Source: Mauremys mutica
Taxonomy: Eukaryota; Chordata; Testudines; Geoemydidae
DNA: 64,000 bases
Direction of reading: 5' to 3'
Assembly: GCF_020497125.1 (NCBI RefSeq)
Contig: NC_059075.1
Span: forward strand, 31,036,003 to 31,100,002
Below are positions 40,786 through 50,962 of this stretch, in pieces. A model generated the notes under the pieces. That model was given only the letters and a program-made list of their open reading frames with translations. It was not told where the DNA came from and did not search any database. Made by a program: the position numbers and the translations under genes. Numbering within the stretch: the first letter of the stretch is position 1; each line of letters opens with the position of its first letter.

Positions 40786-41578
40786 TAGAGCCTGCAAATC
40801 CATGGATATCCGCTTCATATCTGTGGATAGCCGCATCCCCGGATGCAGATATCCACGGACCATTTTTGTGGATAGTGGATCGGATGTGGATACAACCGCA
40901 CAGGGCTCTACTCACTGGCGGCACCTGCCCTGCAGTATCCAAATTGGCCAGCCCGAGGGGCGGAGTGCGCTTGGGGCCAGCTGCCAGTGGCTGGGATTGG
41001 ATGGCAGTCCAGAGTCAGGGCTCTCCAACACCTGCTCGCGGCGCCGCCGCTTCCTGTCCAGCAGCTCAGGTCCCTCGGGCAGCGCCAGCGTCCCCACCAT
41101 GACTCGTCCTGACAGCACTGGCCATGCTCCTGACCTGCAGGCTCCTGGGCAGCGGGGCCTGCTCCTGGACACAGGGATTGGAGCAGGCAGGGCCCCCGCT
41201 CCTCACCCCTTCTCCCCACTGTGATGCAACATGGACTGCTGCTGCCGTCACTTGGAAGCCCCCAGGAGCAGCACGCAATGCGATGCCCCTTCCCCCCAGC
41301 CCCCTCACCGTCCCTTCTCCTCAAGACCCCGGCCCTGCCCTGCCCCTTACCCCCAGTCCCCGTCCTTCCACCCTGCAAGACCCCACCCCCCCGCTCGCTC
41401 AGCTCCGGTCCCTCTCCCACCCTCCCCATCGCTAGCCCTTGCAAGACGGCTTGCTGCTGCGAGCGCAAATTCGGATACACACAGAAGATGGCTAGCAGAT
41501 CGTGGATTGGATGCACGTTGATTCTGGTGGATGAGGATTGGATGCGGATCCACATTTTTGTATCCACGCAGGGCTCTA
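40786..41578. mobile_element. non-autonomous hAT-type element with GC-rich payload
   Basis: 793 bp between 'tagagcctgcaaatccatgg' and 'tgtatccacgcagggctcta', with many subterminal 'gtggatat / atccac' words. Flanking octamers GCTATAAC and GCTGTAAC differ at one base. The interior (about 40900-41450) is much richer in GC and CpG than the intron around it and opens long frames in several directions, which I take to be composition effects. Confidence 0.75.
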
Positions 41579-41619
41579 GCTGTAACACAGTGGTCCCCTT
41601 CATAAGTTATAGTCAAATT

Positions 41620-41920
41620 CACGGCCATGGAAAACGCATGCCTTCGGCACGCGGGCTGATTTTCAGTGGCACTCACACTGCCCAGGTCCTGGCCACCAGT
41701 CCAGGGGGCTCTGCATTTTAATTTAATTTTAAATGAAGCTTCTTAAACATTTTGAAATCTTTATTTACTTTACATACAACAATAGTTTAGTTATATATTA
41801 TAGACTTAGAGAAAGAGACCTTCTAAAAATGTTAAAATGTATTACTGGCAGGCGAAACCTTAACTTAGAGTGAATAAATGAAGACTCGGCACAGCACTTC
41901 TGAAAGGTTGTCGACCCCTG
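41620..41920 (+). mobile_element. hAT-type copy of the 17699 family
   Basis: Shares with 17699-18009 the words 'attttcagtggcactcacac', 'aacaatagtttagttatata' and the terminal 'ggttgtcgacccctg'. The left end is eroded, so the start is approximate. Confidence 0.8.
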
Positions 41921-41948
41921 CCCTATACTATACAGATTCCACAGGGTA

Positions 41949-42375
41949 GACCAGCATTTCTCAAACTGGGGGTCCTGACCCAAAAGAGAATTGCAGGGGG
42001 ATTGCAAGGTTATTTTAGGGGGGGGGTCATGATATTGCCACCCTTAAATTCTGGGCTGCCTTCAGAGGTGGACAGCCAGAGAGTGGCGACTGTTGGCCGG
42101 GTGCCCAGCTCTGAAGGCAGTGCCCCGCCAGCAGCAGCGCAGAAGTAATATACCATGCCACCCTTACTTCTGCACTGCTGCTGGTGGCCGTGCTGCCTTC
42201 AGAACTGGGGTCCTAGACAGCAGCTGCCGCTCTGCAGCTGCCCAGCCTCTGAAGGCAGCACCACTGCCAGCTGCAGCACAGAAGTAAGGGTAGCAGAAGC
42301 GCAACCCCCCAACAATAATCTTACAAACTCCCCCCCACACTCCTTTTTTGGTCAGGATCCGTACAGTTACAACAC
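41949..42375. mobile_element. repeat with internal inverted copies
   Basis: Left end 'accagcatttctcaaactgg' and 'gtcctgacccaaaag'; right end 'tttttggtcaggatcc' is its eroded inverse. Inside, 'cagcagcgcagaagtaa' and 'ttacttctgcactgctgctg' face each other and 'ctgaaggcag' recurs. This is a common structure in turtle hAT-like MITEs as I remember them. Confidence 0.65.
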
Positions 42376-42725
42376 CATGAAATTTCAGATTGAAATAGCT
42401 GAAATAATGAAATCCTATGACTGAGAAATTGACCAAAACGGACTGGGAATTTGTTAGGGCCCTAGTTATAGGGCTTCTTTACACTAGCAAAGCTACCAGG
42501 TGGGAGGTTGCATTACAATGCACTAGTCTTTCCCTCCAACTCTGCTTGACTGTGGGCCCATTGATTCAAAATGGTGGCCAAAGAGATGGATACTTCTCCA
42601 TGTAACCTTTATAAAGTCACTCAACAGGCTCTACCACTTATACTGTAATGGTCTGTTTGAGGCAAATCTGTGGGACTGACCTTCCTAAACTTAATGTTAC
42701 CTACTAAATTTTATATTCTTTCCAG

Positions 42726-42794
42726 GGTATAATTCAGAGGATAATCTTTGTGACCAATCTCCTGAGGTAGAGTTTTCAAGAAACAGACAACATG
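42726..42794 (+). CDS. CCDC88C: CCDC88C exon W17 (disordered tail)
   Basis: 69 bp, phase 1 in and out; acceptor 'tattctttccag', donor 'gtaagt'. After completing Gly it encodes YNSEDNLCDQSPEVEFSRNR and QH. The YNS(E/D)DNLC word is recognisable from human Daple. It is a small symmetric exon, open to skipping without frame loss. Confidence 0.93.
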
Positions 42795-43720
42795 GTAAGT
42801 TTATGGAATGTAAGATTACACTAATCCCGTATATTGGGGCCTGCTTCATAATGTGTAAACAAACCCTCATAGGCCATTATAGTTAAACTTGGATTATAAA
42901 ATGATCTGAAATGATTTATTATTAATTTCTTTGAGGTTTTGGATTCAAATGTTTTATTTTTATTTTAAGATTTAAAAAAAAATTCATTATTTCCCAATGA
43001 AACTTTAAAAAAAAAAAAGGAAGAAATTCCTAATCAAGACAAACAGACCTGCCTCAGCAGCAGCATGTTCAGTGCATGCAATACAGGTGCATGCACTGAT
43101 TTTTCAGATCAATATTTACATATAACAGGAAGGGAAGGAATCAGCCGTAGTAGATTTATTCAGGGGTGCTGGCAGCAGCACTGCATAATAAGTGTCTTTC
43201 TGGACTTTGAATTTGCAAGCTGGTTAACAGTCAGCACTAAAAATTCACTAGCTCACCTCTAAAAAGAACTTGAAAATAGAGGAGAAGTTTTAAATAAAAA
43301 TGCATGTTTCATAGTTGGACCAATAAAAACTACCTTAGTATATCAAACATAACATCACATTAGCCTTTTTCATCATAAAAAAAATTCTCTTTGTGGCAAA
43401 CCTAATTACTGTAGAAGCAAACTGAAGAGTACATTTCTCTGCACAAAATGATAGTAAGAAAATGAGATGTTCTTAAACACCTGACAAAGGAAGAACAGGG
43501 TTGATTTTTGTTGTGTCCAGGCTTTCTCACTTGATGTACATCACATTCTGGTAAAATTTTCAAAAGTGCCAAAGTCATATTTTCAAAAGTCACATCCTAA
43601 GTCTCACTGGAAGTCAATGGAACTTAGGCTCTTAAGTCACATAGGCACTTTTGAAAATGTTAACCTTTTGTCCAGACCTTGTTATGTGCTCATGAACTTA
43701 ATATTCCTCTTTCTTTACAG
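42795..43720 (+). other. CCDC88C: CCDC88C intron W17-W18
   Basis: 926-bp intron with poly-A runs and a palindrome at 43553-43658 close to the acceptor of W18. Confidence 0.75.
43553..43658. repeat. palindromic element close to a splice acceptor
   Basis: Outer arms 'aaaattttcaaaagtgcc' and 'ggcacttttgaaaat', inner arms 'cctaagtc...' and 'gaacttagg'. It is an old reptile repeat as I remember it. It ends 62 bases before the first base of exon W18. Confidence 0.75.
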
Positions 43721-43789
43721 TTTCCAAGCCAAATAGTTTAGAGAGCAGTCAAAATGCATCCAGCAGTAGTTCACCTCTGAACTTGAAAG
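43721..43789 (+). CDS. CCDC88C: CCDC88C exon W18 (disordered tail)
   Basis: 69 bp, phase 1 in and out; acceptor 'ctctttctttacag', donor 'gtaaga'. It encodes V then SKPNSLESSQNASSSSSPLN and LK. Human has [21 protein letters not shown] as I remember it. The Ser-rich stretch is likely phosphorylated. It is symmetric, like W16 and W17. Confidence 0.93.
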
Positions 43790-45356
43790 GTAAGATATTT
43801 TCAGAGCTGAGATGCCTTCTGATGAACAGGAAATGAAATTGAATTGCATGCAAAGCATTTTCTTTTCTTTCCGGTTGGGCTTGAACAAATAACATGGTTT
43901 TGTAACCTGAGCAAGGGCCTGGCTACCACAGAGACTTGAAACATTATTAGCAAAAATGATTTTTTAAAGCATGATAATGACTAACGGGACATGAATTTTA
44001 GGACAGAGAGAGAGACCGATTCTTCTGCCATATCAAAGGCATCATTTTGGGGTATTCTGATGGATGAAAGTCCAGACTTAAACTCTGTCTGTATATACAA
44101 GCAGTTCTCCAGCATTCTCACTCTATGCACAACTTCGTAAGATAAACATGCTTTTTGGGCCCCACACTACAAGAAGGATGTGGAAAAATTGGAAAGAGTC
44201 CAGCGGAGGGTAACAAAAATGATTAGGGGGCTGGAGCACATGATTTAGGAGGTGAGGCTGAGGGAACTGGGGTTATTTAGTCTGCAGAAGAGAAGAATGA
44301 GGGCGGGATTTAATAGCTGCTTTCAACTACCTGAAAGGGGGTTCCAAAGAGCATGGATCTAGACTGTTCTCAGTGGTACCAGATGACTGAACAAGGAGTA
44401 ATGGTCTCAAGTTGCAGTTGGGGAGGTCTAGGTTGGATATTAGGAAAAACTTTTTCACTAGGAGGGTGGTGAAGCACTGGAATAGGTTACCTGGGGAGGT
44501 GGGTGGAATCTCTTTCCTTAATGGTTTTTAAGGTCGGGCTTGACAAAGCCCTGGCTGGGATGATTTAGTTGGGGATCGGTCCTGCTCTGAGCAAGGGGTT
44601 GGACTAGATGACCTCCTGAGGTCCCTTCCAACCCTGATATTCTATGATTCTATGCTATCTAGATTGCTAGAGTTCTGTCTATTAACAAGGATAAACCTAT
44701 TAGGCTAAACGTGGTGAAACCACTTTGTGCTGCCTCACTGGCAAATTCTGGCTCTCAAGTTGGCACAATGCCAGGGCTAGGAGGCTCTTTTAGTGCCACA
44801 GAGCTGACACGGAGGCTCAACTGTTATCCCTGCTGCTAGCAAAGAGTGTGGCCATAGGAAGGGATGTGGCCAGGATGCTACCACCCTGTACCAACTCCCT
44901 GGCAGCTGATTTAGCTCCTTAGGACCGTTAGCAACCAGTGTAATTTAGAGAAACATCAAGGCTGCTCTACCTTGTACTTGAGGACTGGCCCTATACACAA
45001 CAGCCCCGAGATCAAGGTAGTGAAAAGCTGACTTCTGTTGTGTGCTCTTCTGTTATGGCTCAGAATCTGGCTCATGAAGTAGAACTTCTTGCTCCTGTTC
45101 TGGGGACAAGTACCTCGGCTCATGTAACTGGATTCCTTTTTGAAGCTCTGGAATATGTACTGTTCCTGGTATTCTGAAGCTCTGATTTCATATGGTTTTG
45201 GGGAGGAGGAAATAATGATTGTTAAGTCCAATTTTAGTTGACATATTCAGCATGGAAAAGGAACTGAATCATACATACCTACCTCAGTAGAGAGTTGACA
45301 TTCTGCTAAAATAGAGGAAAATAAGTGTTTTTAATGTTGCTTTTTTCCCTCCTCAG
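43790..45356 (+). other. CCDC88C: CCDC88C intron W18-W19
   Basis: 1.6-kb intron carrying a CR1 LINE 3' end (44155-44655). Nothing else recognised. Confidence 0.75.
44155..44655 (+). mobile_element. CR1 LINE, 3' end (5'-truncated)
   Basis: The order 'ggaaagagtccagcggaggg', 'ttagtctgcagaagagaaga', 'gggtggtgaagcactggaat', 'gacaaagccctggctgggat', 'gactagatgacctcctgagg' and the terminal 'attctatgattctatg' is the 3' part of a CR1 element in sense orientation. It is about 500 bp, and the usual 5' truncation removed the reverse transcriptase. CR1 is the dominant LINE of turtles, birds and crocodilians. Confidence 0.92.
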
Positions 45357-45655
45357 GTTCTTCAGATCATATCTACGGCAGAGCTGAGAGCCTCAGCAGT
45401 GAAGATATGGTGCCAAGTAGAGACACACCTGCCTTGCCCAGAGACGGCTACATCTGTCGTTCCACTTCTGCCATCTTAAGCTCTAACAACAGACAAGACC
45501 CCTCCCTTCACAGGAACGGCTCGACTTATGACATACCTCAGAGGAGTAACCCAACCCAATCCTATGCTGGCAGGCAGCGATCTGCTTCTCCTGGCAGCGA
45601 CATGGTGACTTTGGAAGAGTTTCTGGAAGAGACCAACAAGTTATCCCCACCGAGT
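45357..45655 (+). CDS. CCDC88C: CCDC88C exon W19 (GBA motif)
   Basis: 299 bp, phase 1 in and phase 0 out (donor 'gtacgt'); acceptor 'ccctcctcag'. It encodes SSDHIYGRAESLSSEDM, a variable Ser/Arg-rich middle, and near its end SDMVTLEEFLEETNKLSPPS. That last stretch is the G-alpha-binding-and-activating motif of Daple and Girdin. Its hydrophobic core Val-Thr-Leu-x-x-Phe-Leu includes the Phe known to be essential for G-alpha-i binding in these proteins. Daple uses it to activate Gi downstream of Frizzled. The exon's phase-0 end allows either W20 or the candidate exon at 46796 to follow. Confidence 0.96.
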
Positions 45656-45779
45656 GTACGTAAAATAATACTATAGCTATCTCAGGTGACATGAAAATAT
45701 TCCAAGCTGATCTGACGGGGAGAGGACAAATAAGAAATACAGTGAGATCCTCACTAATGACTGTGAGACTCATTAAAGT

Positions 45780-45865
45780 GGAAAGGTGGGTGAGGTAATA
45801 TCTTTTGTTGGACCAACTTCTGGGTGAGAGACGCCTTCGAGCTACACAAAGCTCATTGTGAGCTA
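45780..45865 (+). repeat. Cry-type SINE fragment
   Basis: 'ggtgggtgaggtaatatctt', 'ttggaccaacttctgggtga' and 'cgagctacacaaagctc' are words of a turtle tRNA-derived SINE as I remember it. Both ends are missing. Confidence 0.65.
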
Positions 45866-46795
45866 TGAATTTTTCAAATCAGTATTTAAGGGAACAACCC
45901 CTGCAAAAAAACTCAGGATAATACATCACAAATATCCTGTTAGTTTATTTTTATATTTGTAGCGAGAGTTAGTGAAATAATTCATTAAGTGATATTTGTT
46001 GGAAAATTGGTATTTTTTTCATCCAGTAATTCTTTGTGATTAAACTTTCCCATTATTCCACCAGCTCTAAGTTTAGGTGAGTTTTAATTATTTGTGAACT
46101 AGTAACTGTACTGTGCAGCATTCTGCAGAATTAAATTTTAATCATCTGAGCCTTTGATACAGTTCTCGGCTGCTAAATCTCTGCCGAAAACTAAAGCTTG
46201 ATGACCATCATTAATTGAATTATAAAGTGTGGATCTTCAAGAAGGTCTGCTCTATTTAAAAAAATCTCATGATCCAGTTTTTTCAGGAGGATTTTATTAA
46301 GGATTTGAGGGAGGGAAGTCTCTGTTCCCCTGGATTGTGTTATCTGTTTCTATGAACCATGTGGTACTGTTGTGCTGTTGGTGAAATCAATGCTACAATA
46401 TTTCACTGTTCAGTTAAAGATGTTTTGTAGGAAATAATATGCATTTGTTTGTAAATGTCTTGTATCACTTAGTGATGATACATACCAGTCACATGAAATG
46501 TCGCAGTACAAAACATGTTGATGTCTTCAGACCAAATTCACTGCTGGCATAAGTGAGTGAAAGTTAATGGTACATCAACAGCCCAGTAGCATTACTGACG
46601 TCATCGGAGTCCCACCCTCTTATGACATCAGCGAATTTTGGTCCTCAATGTTTAAGACAAACCTTTTAAAATGTATTGTAATCCCTTGTTCTGAGTCCCT
46701 AGGGGTCAATTAGTTGAATGCAAAACACTTGTTGTCTGTAACCATGTGATCATGTCTCCATTTTCATTCTTTCTGTCATCCTTGTTCCTTTTCAG

Positions 46796-47011
46796 CGGCG
46801 ACGCAGCTTAAATGAGACCGAAATTATCTCATTGCACCAATTTCTGTTAGAAGCTGATGCACTGTATCCCTCTTGCCATTTCCCATCTCATTCCCTCCAT
46901 CAGGAACCTCAGCGTTCAGTCGAACCAGTCCTCAGTCATTCGTGTTGTGACAGTCTGAGGCACAGAACTGGCAGTGGGAGTAGGAGAGCAACTTCGCTGT
47001 ATATCCCCAGG
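46796..47011 (+). CDS. CCDC88C: candidate cassette exon with a second GBA-like motif
   Basis: A strong acceptor (pyrimidine tract 'tcattctttctgtcatcctt', then 'gttccttttcag') opens 72 codons in phase 0, the phase exon W19 leaves. The best phase-0 donor is 'AGG|gtatcc', a weak site; the exon is then symmetric. The product begins RRRSLNETEIISLHQFLLEA. RRRS fits a basophilic kinase site. ISLHQFLLEADAL aligns with VTLEEFLEETNKL of exon W19, and Leu-x-Gln-Phe-Leu recalls Girdin's VTLQQFLEES. The rest is His/Ser-rich. If the donor is not used the frame runs on to a stop at 47116. I do not recall this exon in human; use in transcripts is unproven. Confidence 0.6.
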
Positions 47012-47481
47012 GTATCCATCGCTATCACTGTGCAGTTAACAGCTCCCCCCTCACTCCAGCCTGCAAGCACGTTAATGCCTATGGAAGCTTATTTTAATGT
47101 TTCATCGTTACTTTAGTTTAAAAACTAAAGTAGCCAAATTACTCATATTAATGATCCCTAAAGTATTTCCAGTGTTGAGCATGAGCCCCTGTTTGCTGGG
47201 AGGATTGTAATAGCACAATATGGTGGCCCTCTAATTTTAACAGGCACAACAGAGCTTTAGACTAACATAAAAAAATAACCCAGGCTCTTAGCATTTGATT
47301 GAACCTGGAATGCTTCTGACACAGTAAGGAATTATCATGAGCTGCCGTTTTATAACTATTACTATTTACTATGAGCAAAATGGGTTTTGCTACTGGAAGT
47401 AACCTTCTCTGTAAACTCTAGTGAAATGAAAAGATATATTAAACCATGACGTACTTCCCAGAGAAGAGTAAAGAAATGAAG

Positions 47482-47670
47482 TACAGACGCTTCCTGACTT
47501 ACACAAGCATTCCGTTCCGGAATGCCTTGCATATGTCGAATTTTGCGTAAGTCGGAAACGTATCTCTAACCCTTACGCAAAAAAACCCTCCTATTTCTAG
47601 CTTACGGAACTTTTTCCATAAGTGCAGATTTGCATAAGTCGGGTCTTGCGTAACCCGGGGAGCGTCTGTA
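47482..47670. mobile_element. short TIR MITE, TA-flanked
   Basis: Ends 'tacagacgct' and 'agcgtctgta' are perfect inverted repeats, with TA at each outer edge as in Tc1/mariner insertions. Inner words 'gcattccgttccggaatgc' and 'gcgtaagtc / gacttacac' add further symmetry. Confidence 0.75.
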
Positions 47671-48536
47671 CATCAGGTTGTTTCAACACATTCTTTTTAT
47701 AACTAACATGTCCGTTAACTATTCACAGCATGCCTTTTACTAATACCTCAACAGCAGTTGATAGTGTCATCCGTATGTTTTGCATGAGTCCATCTCCATT
47801 AAGCATTTATTGTATATTTTATTTTGTGGCCAGGTTAATTATTTGCCTTCCAAATATTGCACATTAATTTCTGGATGCTCAATCATTCATCTATTGTACA
47901 TACAGCATTTAACACATGCGGTATGTTGGCCTTGGTCCAAAAAACCCCAACCCAATGAAATTGCCCTATAGTAGGCTGCTAGCACATCTCCACTTAGAGT
48001 AATCTCCTGTTGTTTCACTAATATTGAACAAGGTGTTGTCCAAAACAGCCTGCGTTCTAGAAATGACAAACACTCAATCACTGATGTGCACGAAATTGGA
48101 TGATACTAAATGAAGCAAAAGAGCTGCAGCCCAGGGTGCTATCAAGATGAATTTCTTTAACTGGTGACAATTAAACTGGCAAATAAGGCTGTCACAATCT
48201 AATTTTGATCATCATGTAACTCATTGATCTACATTTACTCTTTCCCCCAGTGCTCTCAGCTATAGGCATGAAATAAGTGGTTTTATATAAGATGTTGAGA
48301 GTCCCTCAAAAGTTGACACTGACACACCAATTAGTGCGTAAAGCACTTTGAAGGTGAGGCATGTTGTACGTAGTGCCAAGTGCTCTCTCTCATACAGTTA
48401 CTTTGTGTTGATCCCTGGGTTGCTTGATGTGTGGAATTATGTTGTGACATCCTTGAGAGGAAAAGTGCTCGCTAAACACATTTTCCTTATAACACTGTTG
48501 CCATTAATGTGCCATGTATGTATTTTCTCCCCGTAG

Positions 48537-49544
48537 GACACTTCCAGTAGCAGAGATGACTTGCTGAGTGATTATTTTAGAAAAGCAAATGAACCCCCTC
48601 CTGTTGGGAACCAGCTGGGTCAGCCAAGTAGAAAGGAGACAGCTAAGACGCCTACCAGCTATGTGTCACCAACTATAAAAATGACCATCGCCAGTGAAGA
48701 GGGGAGAGTGGCTAAACCTGGACACTATGTCAAACCCAACCCTAGACCAGCTGAATCTGAGACACTGGCCACAGGATCTCTTAAACTTCCTCCCACACCA
48801 CCACATCAGCCACTCAGTGGGCTGAGGCCGATGGCACAACCGCAGCAGACCAGTACGATGAGCCAGAGGAATGCCTCACTGAGCAGAGCCTTTAGTCTGG
48901 CCTCTGCAGACCTCCTGAGAGCCACAGGCCCAGAGACATACAGACAGGAGAGCCCTCAGAAGCTGGGTGCAGATGTTCGTACGGGCAAAGACTCTGGCAG
49001 TCAGACTGTGCGGCTCTCTGTGCCCCCAGGCTCTCACGCTACCATACGAGACAGACCACAGTCTGCAAAGGCAGCGTGCACTTTGCAAGCTGTCGATTCC
49101 CGTTGTCGGCAGCTTGACGTGAGACGTCTTTCTCTGGCACCTCCAAAGGAGGAGAGGCCTCTTTCGTTTCATCAGTCTTCTGCCTCTGCCGGTGCCAACA
49201 GTGTACAGCAACCTGAACAAGTGAGTGCAGTGTCTGGGCAGCACTATTCACCCACACAATATACACCGGCTAAAGTCAAATCCAAGCCAGCTGCACGCTC
49301 CGGGGAAGTGGCCACCGTGACTCCTGTCAGAGCTGCCTCTAGTAACAGTGAGGGCGATGTTACCCAAGGGCAAAGTCGGAGTGATGCCCTCATTACCAAG
49401 TGCCAGAGTAGGTCACCAGAAGGCCACGCTGGTGCAGGGGGAATAGAGGAATCCAACAGAGGGGGCAGCTCCAGGAGCACTCCTGGTTCTCCAGATCCCC
49501 ATGGGGACCAGCAGACCGTCTGGTATGAGTATGGATGTGTGTAA
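48537..49544 (+). CDS. CCDC88C: CCDC88C exon W20 (last exon, PDZ ligand)
   Basis: Coding part of the last exon, 335 codons plus TAA, phase 0; acceptor 'ttttctccccgtag'. It starts DTSSSRDDLLSDYFRKANEP and continues as a Pro/Ser-rich disordered tail. Words I recognise from human Daple: LSRAFSLASADLLRA, RRLSLAPPKEER, RSGEVAT.TPVRA and QQTVWYEYGCV. The last three residues Gly-Cys-Val are the class-specific ligand for the PDZ domain of Dishevelled, the feature that separates Daple from Girdin. The frame is intact with no stop or shift. Confidence 0.98.
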   Translation, partial: DTSSSRDDLLSDYFRKANEPPPVGNQLGQPSRKETAKTPTSYVSPTIKMTIASEEGRVAKPGHYVKPNPRPAESETLATGSLKLPPTPPHQPLSGLRPMAQPQQTSTMSQRNASLSRAFSLASADLLRATGPETYRQESPQKLGADVRTGKDSGSQTVRLSVPPGSHATIRDRPQSAKAACTLQAVDSRCRQLDVRRLSLAPPKEERPLSFHQSSASAGANSVQQPEQVSAVSGQHYSPTQYTPAKVKSKPAARSGEVATVTPVRAASSNSEGDVTQGQSRSDALITKCQSRSPEGHAGAGGIEESNRGGSSRSTPGSPDPHGDQQTVWYEYGCV

Positions 49545-49814
49545 TCCATTGATTCTCTTGGTAACGTGTTTTAAGCTGGTGACATTTGGGTGGAATTTGG
49601 TAGTGACATTTGTCTAAACACTGTGGCAGGTCTTAAAAGGTATTACCTGCACCTAATTTTCTAGTTTGTCTAAATGCCTTCCAGCCACTGGTTTTTAATG
49701 GAACAAAGGACATTTTCACGGTTAAAACACAGAACTGAACAGCCGAACCAGGGCCTTTCCTTTCACACTATAGTGCCTAAAACAAAGTGGACCCCTTACA
49801 GACTCCCACAAAAG

Positions 49815-49905
49815 ACTTTGGCCTAATTTTCAGAAGTGCTGAGCACCCACAAATCCAGCTGAAGACAAGGGGATCTGTGAGGGCTCACCACTCTCTGACA
49901 ATTGG
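49815..49905 (+). repeat. old reptile repeat inside the 3' UTR
   Basis: 'ggcctaattttcagaagtgc' followed by 'tgagcacccacaa' belongs to a group of old sequences that also occurs near 19005-19090 and 52495-52600 ('ttttcaaaagcg...gggcaccc'). Confidence 0.5.
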
Positions 49906-50500
49906 TCACCGCCTCTCCCTATCTTCATACTGCCCTCTCCCATGCTCCCCCAGATTCTGCATTAAAGACACATTCATGGGTCAAATTTAACTGTGCTGAA
50001 TTCAGCCCTCAGTTTGAAAAATGACTTAAGTTGCAGAAAAGATCATGTAAAAGCCAAACTCCTCCCTAGGGAAAAGAACCAGACGCTTGCAGCAGCTTAA
50101 AGAAAAGCTGAAGGGCAAAAGTGTATGGCTTTGCAGTGGGTGTAAGTAAAAGCAATTATGTTTGTGACAGCTGCATTTTATAAATAGGAAGAGTAGAATT
50201 AAAGGGTCCCATATTAACCTTTCACATTGAGAACTGTTTGAACCCAAAGAGGTCAGTGTATTTGCCTCGCTCCTCCACTACACGCACAGTTCAGCGGATC
50301 CTTGATTCTGAAAGCCAAGTGGTGCTGCCTTTTGACACTTGCTTTATCTTTTATACAAACACTGGAACTGATACAGCCTGTTCAGGGAGATGCCTGATTT
50401 CAATGGCATTGCAAAGATGGCATCCCATGTACAAAGGTGACTTGTACACATGTAAATGAAAAGTTAAATCATTGTATAGGATTGCTGTGTAAACTGTATT

Positions 50501-50506
50501 AATAAA
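50501..50506 (+). promoter_or_regulatory. CCDC88C: polyadenylation signal 1 (AATAAA)
   Basis: Canonical hexamer 957 bases after the stop codon, followed by 'tgtgctatcacttcttcttg'. It would give the shortest main transcript. Confidence 0.55.
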
Positions 50507-50689
50507 TGTGCTATCACTTCTTCTTGCATCCCCATGTGCGTGATTGCCCATGTCCTAAGTAATATACAGGAATCTCTCTCATAGGATGAAGTCTTTGTTT
50601 CTGTCTTAAAGAACTTGTTCAGTGTAGAAACCAAAATAATGTTATATACATGAGAAAGAAATCTACTTAAAAAAATCTATTTATGTTCA

Positions 50690-50695
50690 AATAAA
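50690..50695 (+). promoter_or_regulatory. CCDC88C: polyadenylation signal 2 (AATAAA)
   Basis: Canonical hexamer followed within 15 bases by a TG-rich 'ctcatgtgtctgtcaag', a fair downstream element. Confidence 0.55.
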
Positions 50696-50956
50696 ATTTC
50701 TCATGTGTCTGTCAAGTTTCATCAGCTGCTTATGTATATATGATGAAACATATCTTTAATTCTATTCATGTTTGTAAATGTGTTTTCCTTGTGATAGACT
50801 AAATCCCTAAAAAATTTTAAGGTTTTCCTTACACTGGCTCGGATTTAATATAGCAAAAGACATATGTAAGCAATTTTAAACTGATATCTGGTCAGCTAGG
50901 AATGTTTTTGTTATAGTATGTAGCAATCACATTCTGAAAACTACAGGACTGTTTAT

Positions 50957-50962
50957 AATAAA
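50957..50962 (+). promoter_or_regulatory. CCDC88C: polyadenylation signal 3 (AATAAA)
   Basis: Canonical hexamer followed by an A-rich stretch and then 'gtgcgatatattttttcc'. It gives a 3' UTR of about 1.4 kb. Confidence 0.55.

Larger units (their letters stand above)
40628..42725 (+). other. CCDC88C: CCDC88C intron W16-W17, filled with DNA elements
   Basis: 2.1-kb intron, more than half of it transposons: a 793-bp hAT element (40786-41578), a third copy of the 17699-type hAT (about 41620-41920) and an element at about 41949-42375. Confidence 0.75.
45656..48536 (+). other. CCDC88C: CCDC88C intron W19-W20, with a candidate cassette exon
   Basis: 2.9-kb intron. It holds a SINE piece (45780-45865), the candidate exon 46796-47011 and a TIR element (47482-47670). 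Confidence 0.75.

Noticed and set aside
40908..41603. 231-codon minus-strand frame
   Set aside because: It lies in the GC-rich hAT element; Gly/Arg/Ser-rich translation and overlapping frames on both strands point to composition, not coding.
47012..47116. Extension of the candidate exon at 46796 to a stop at 47116 as another last exon
   Set aside because: No AATAAA lies close after the stop, and the hydrophobic extension has no family resemblance. The symmetric cassette reading is simpler, though not excluded.
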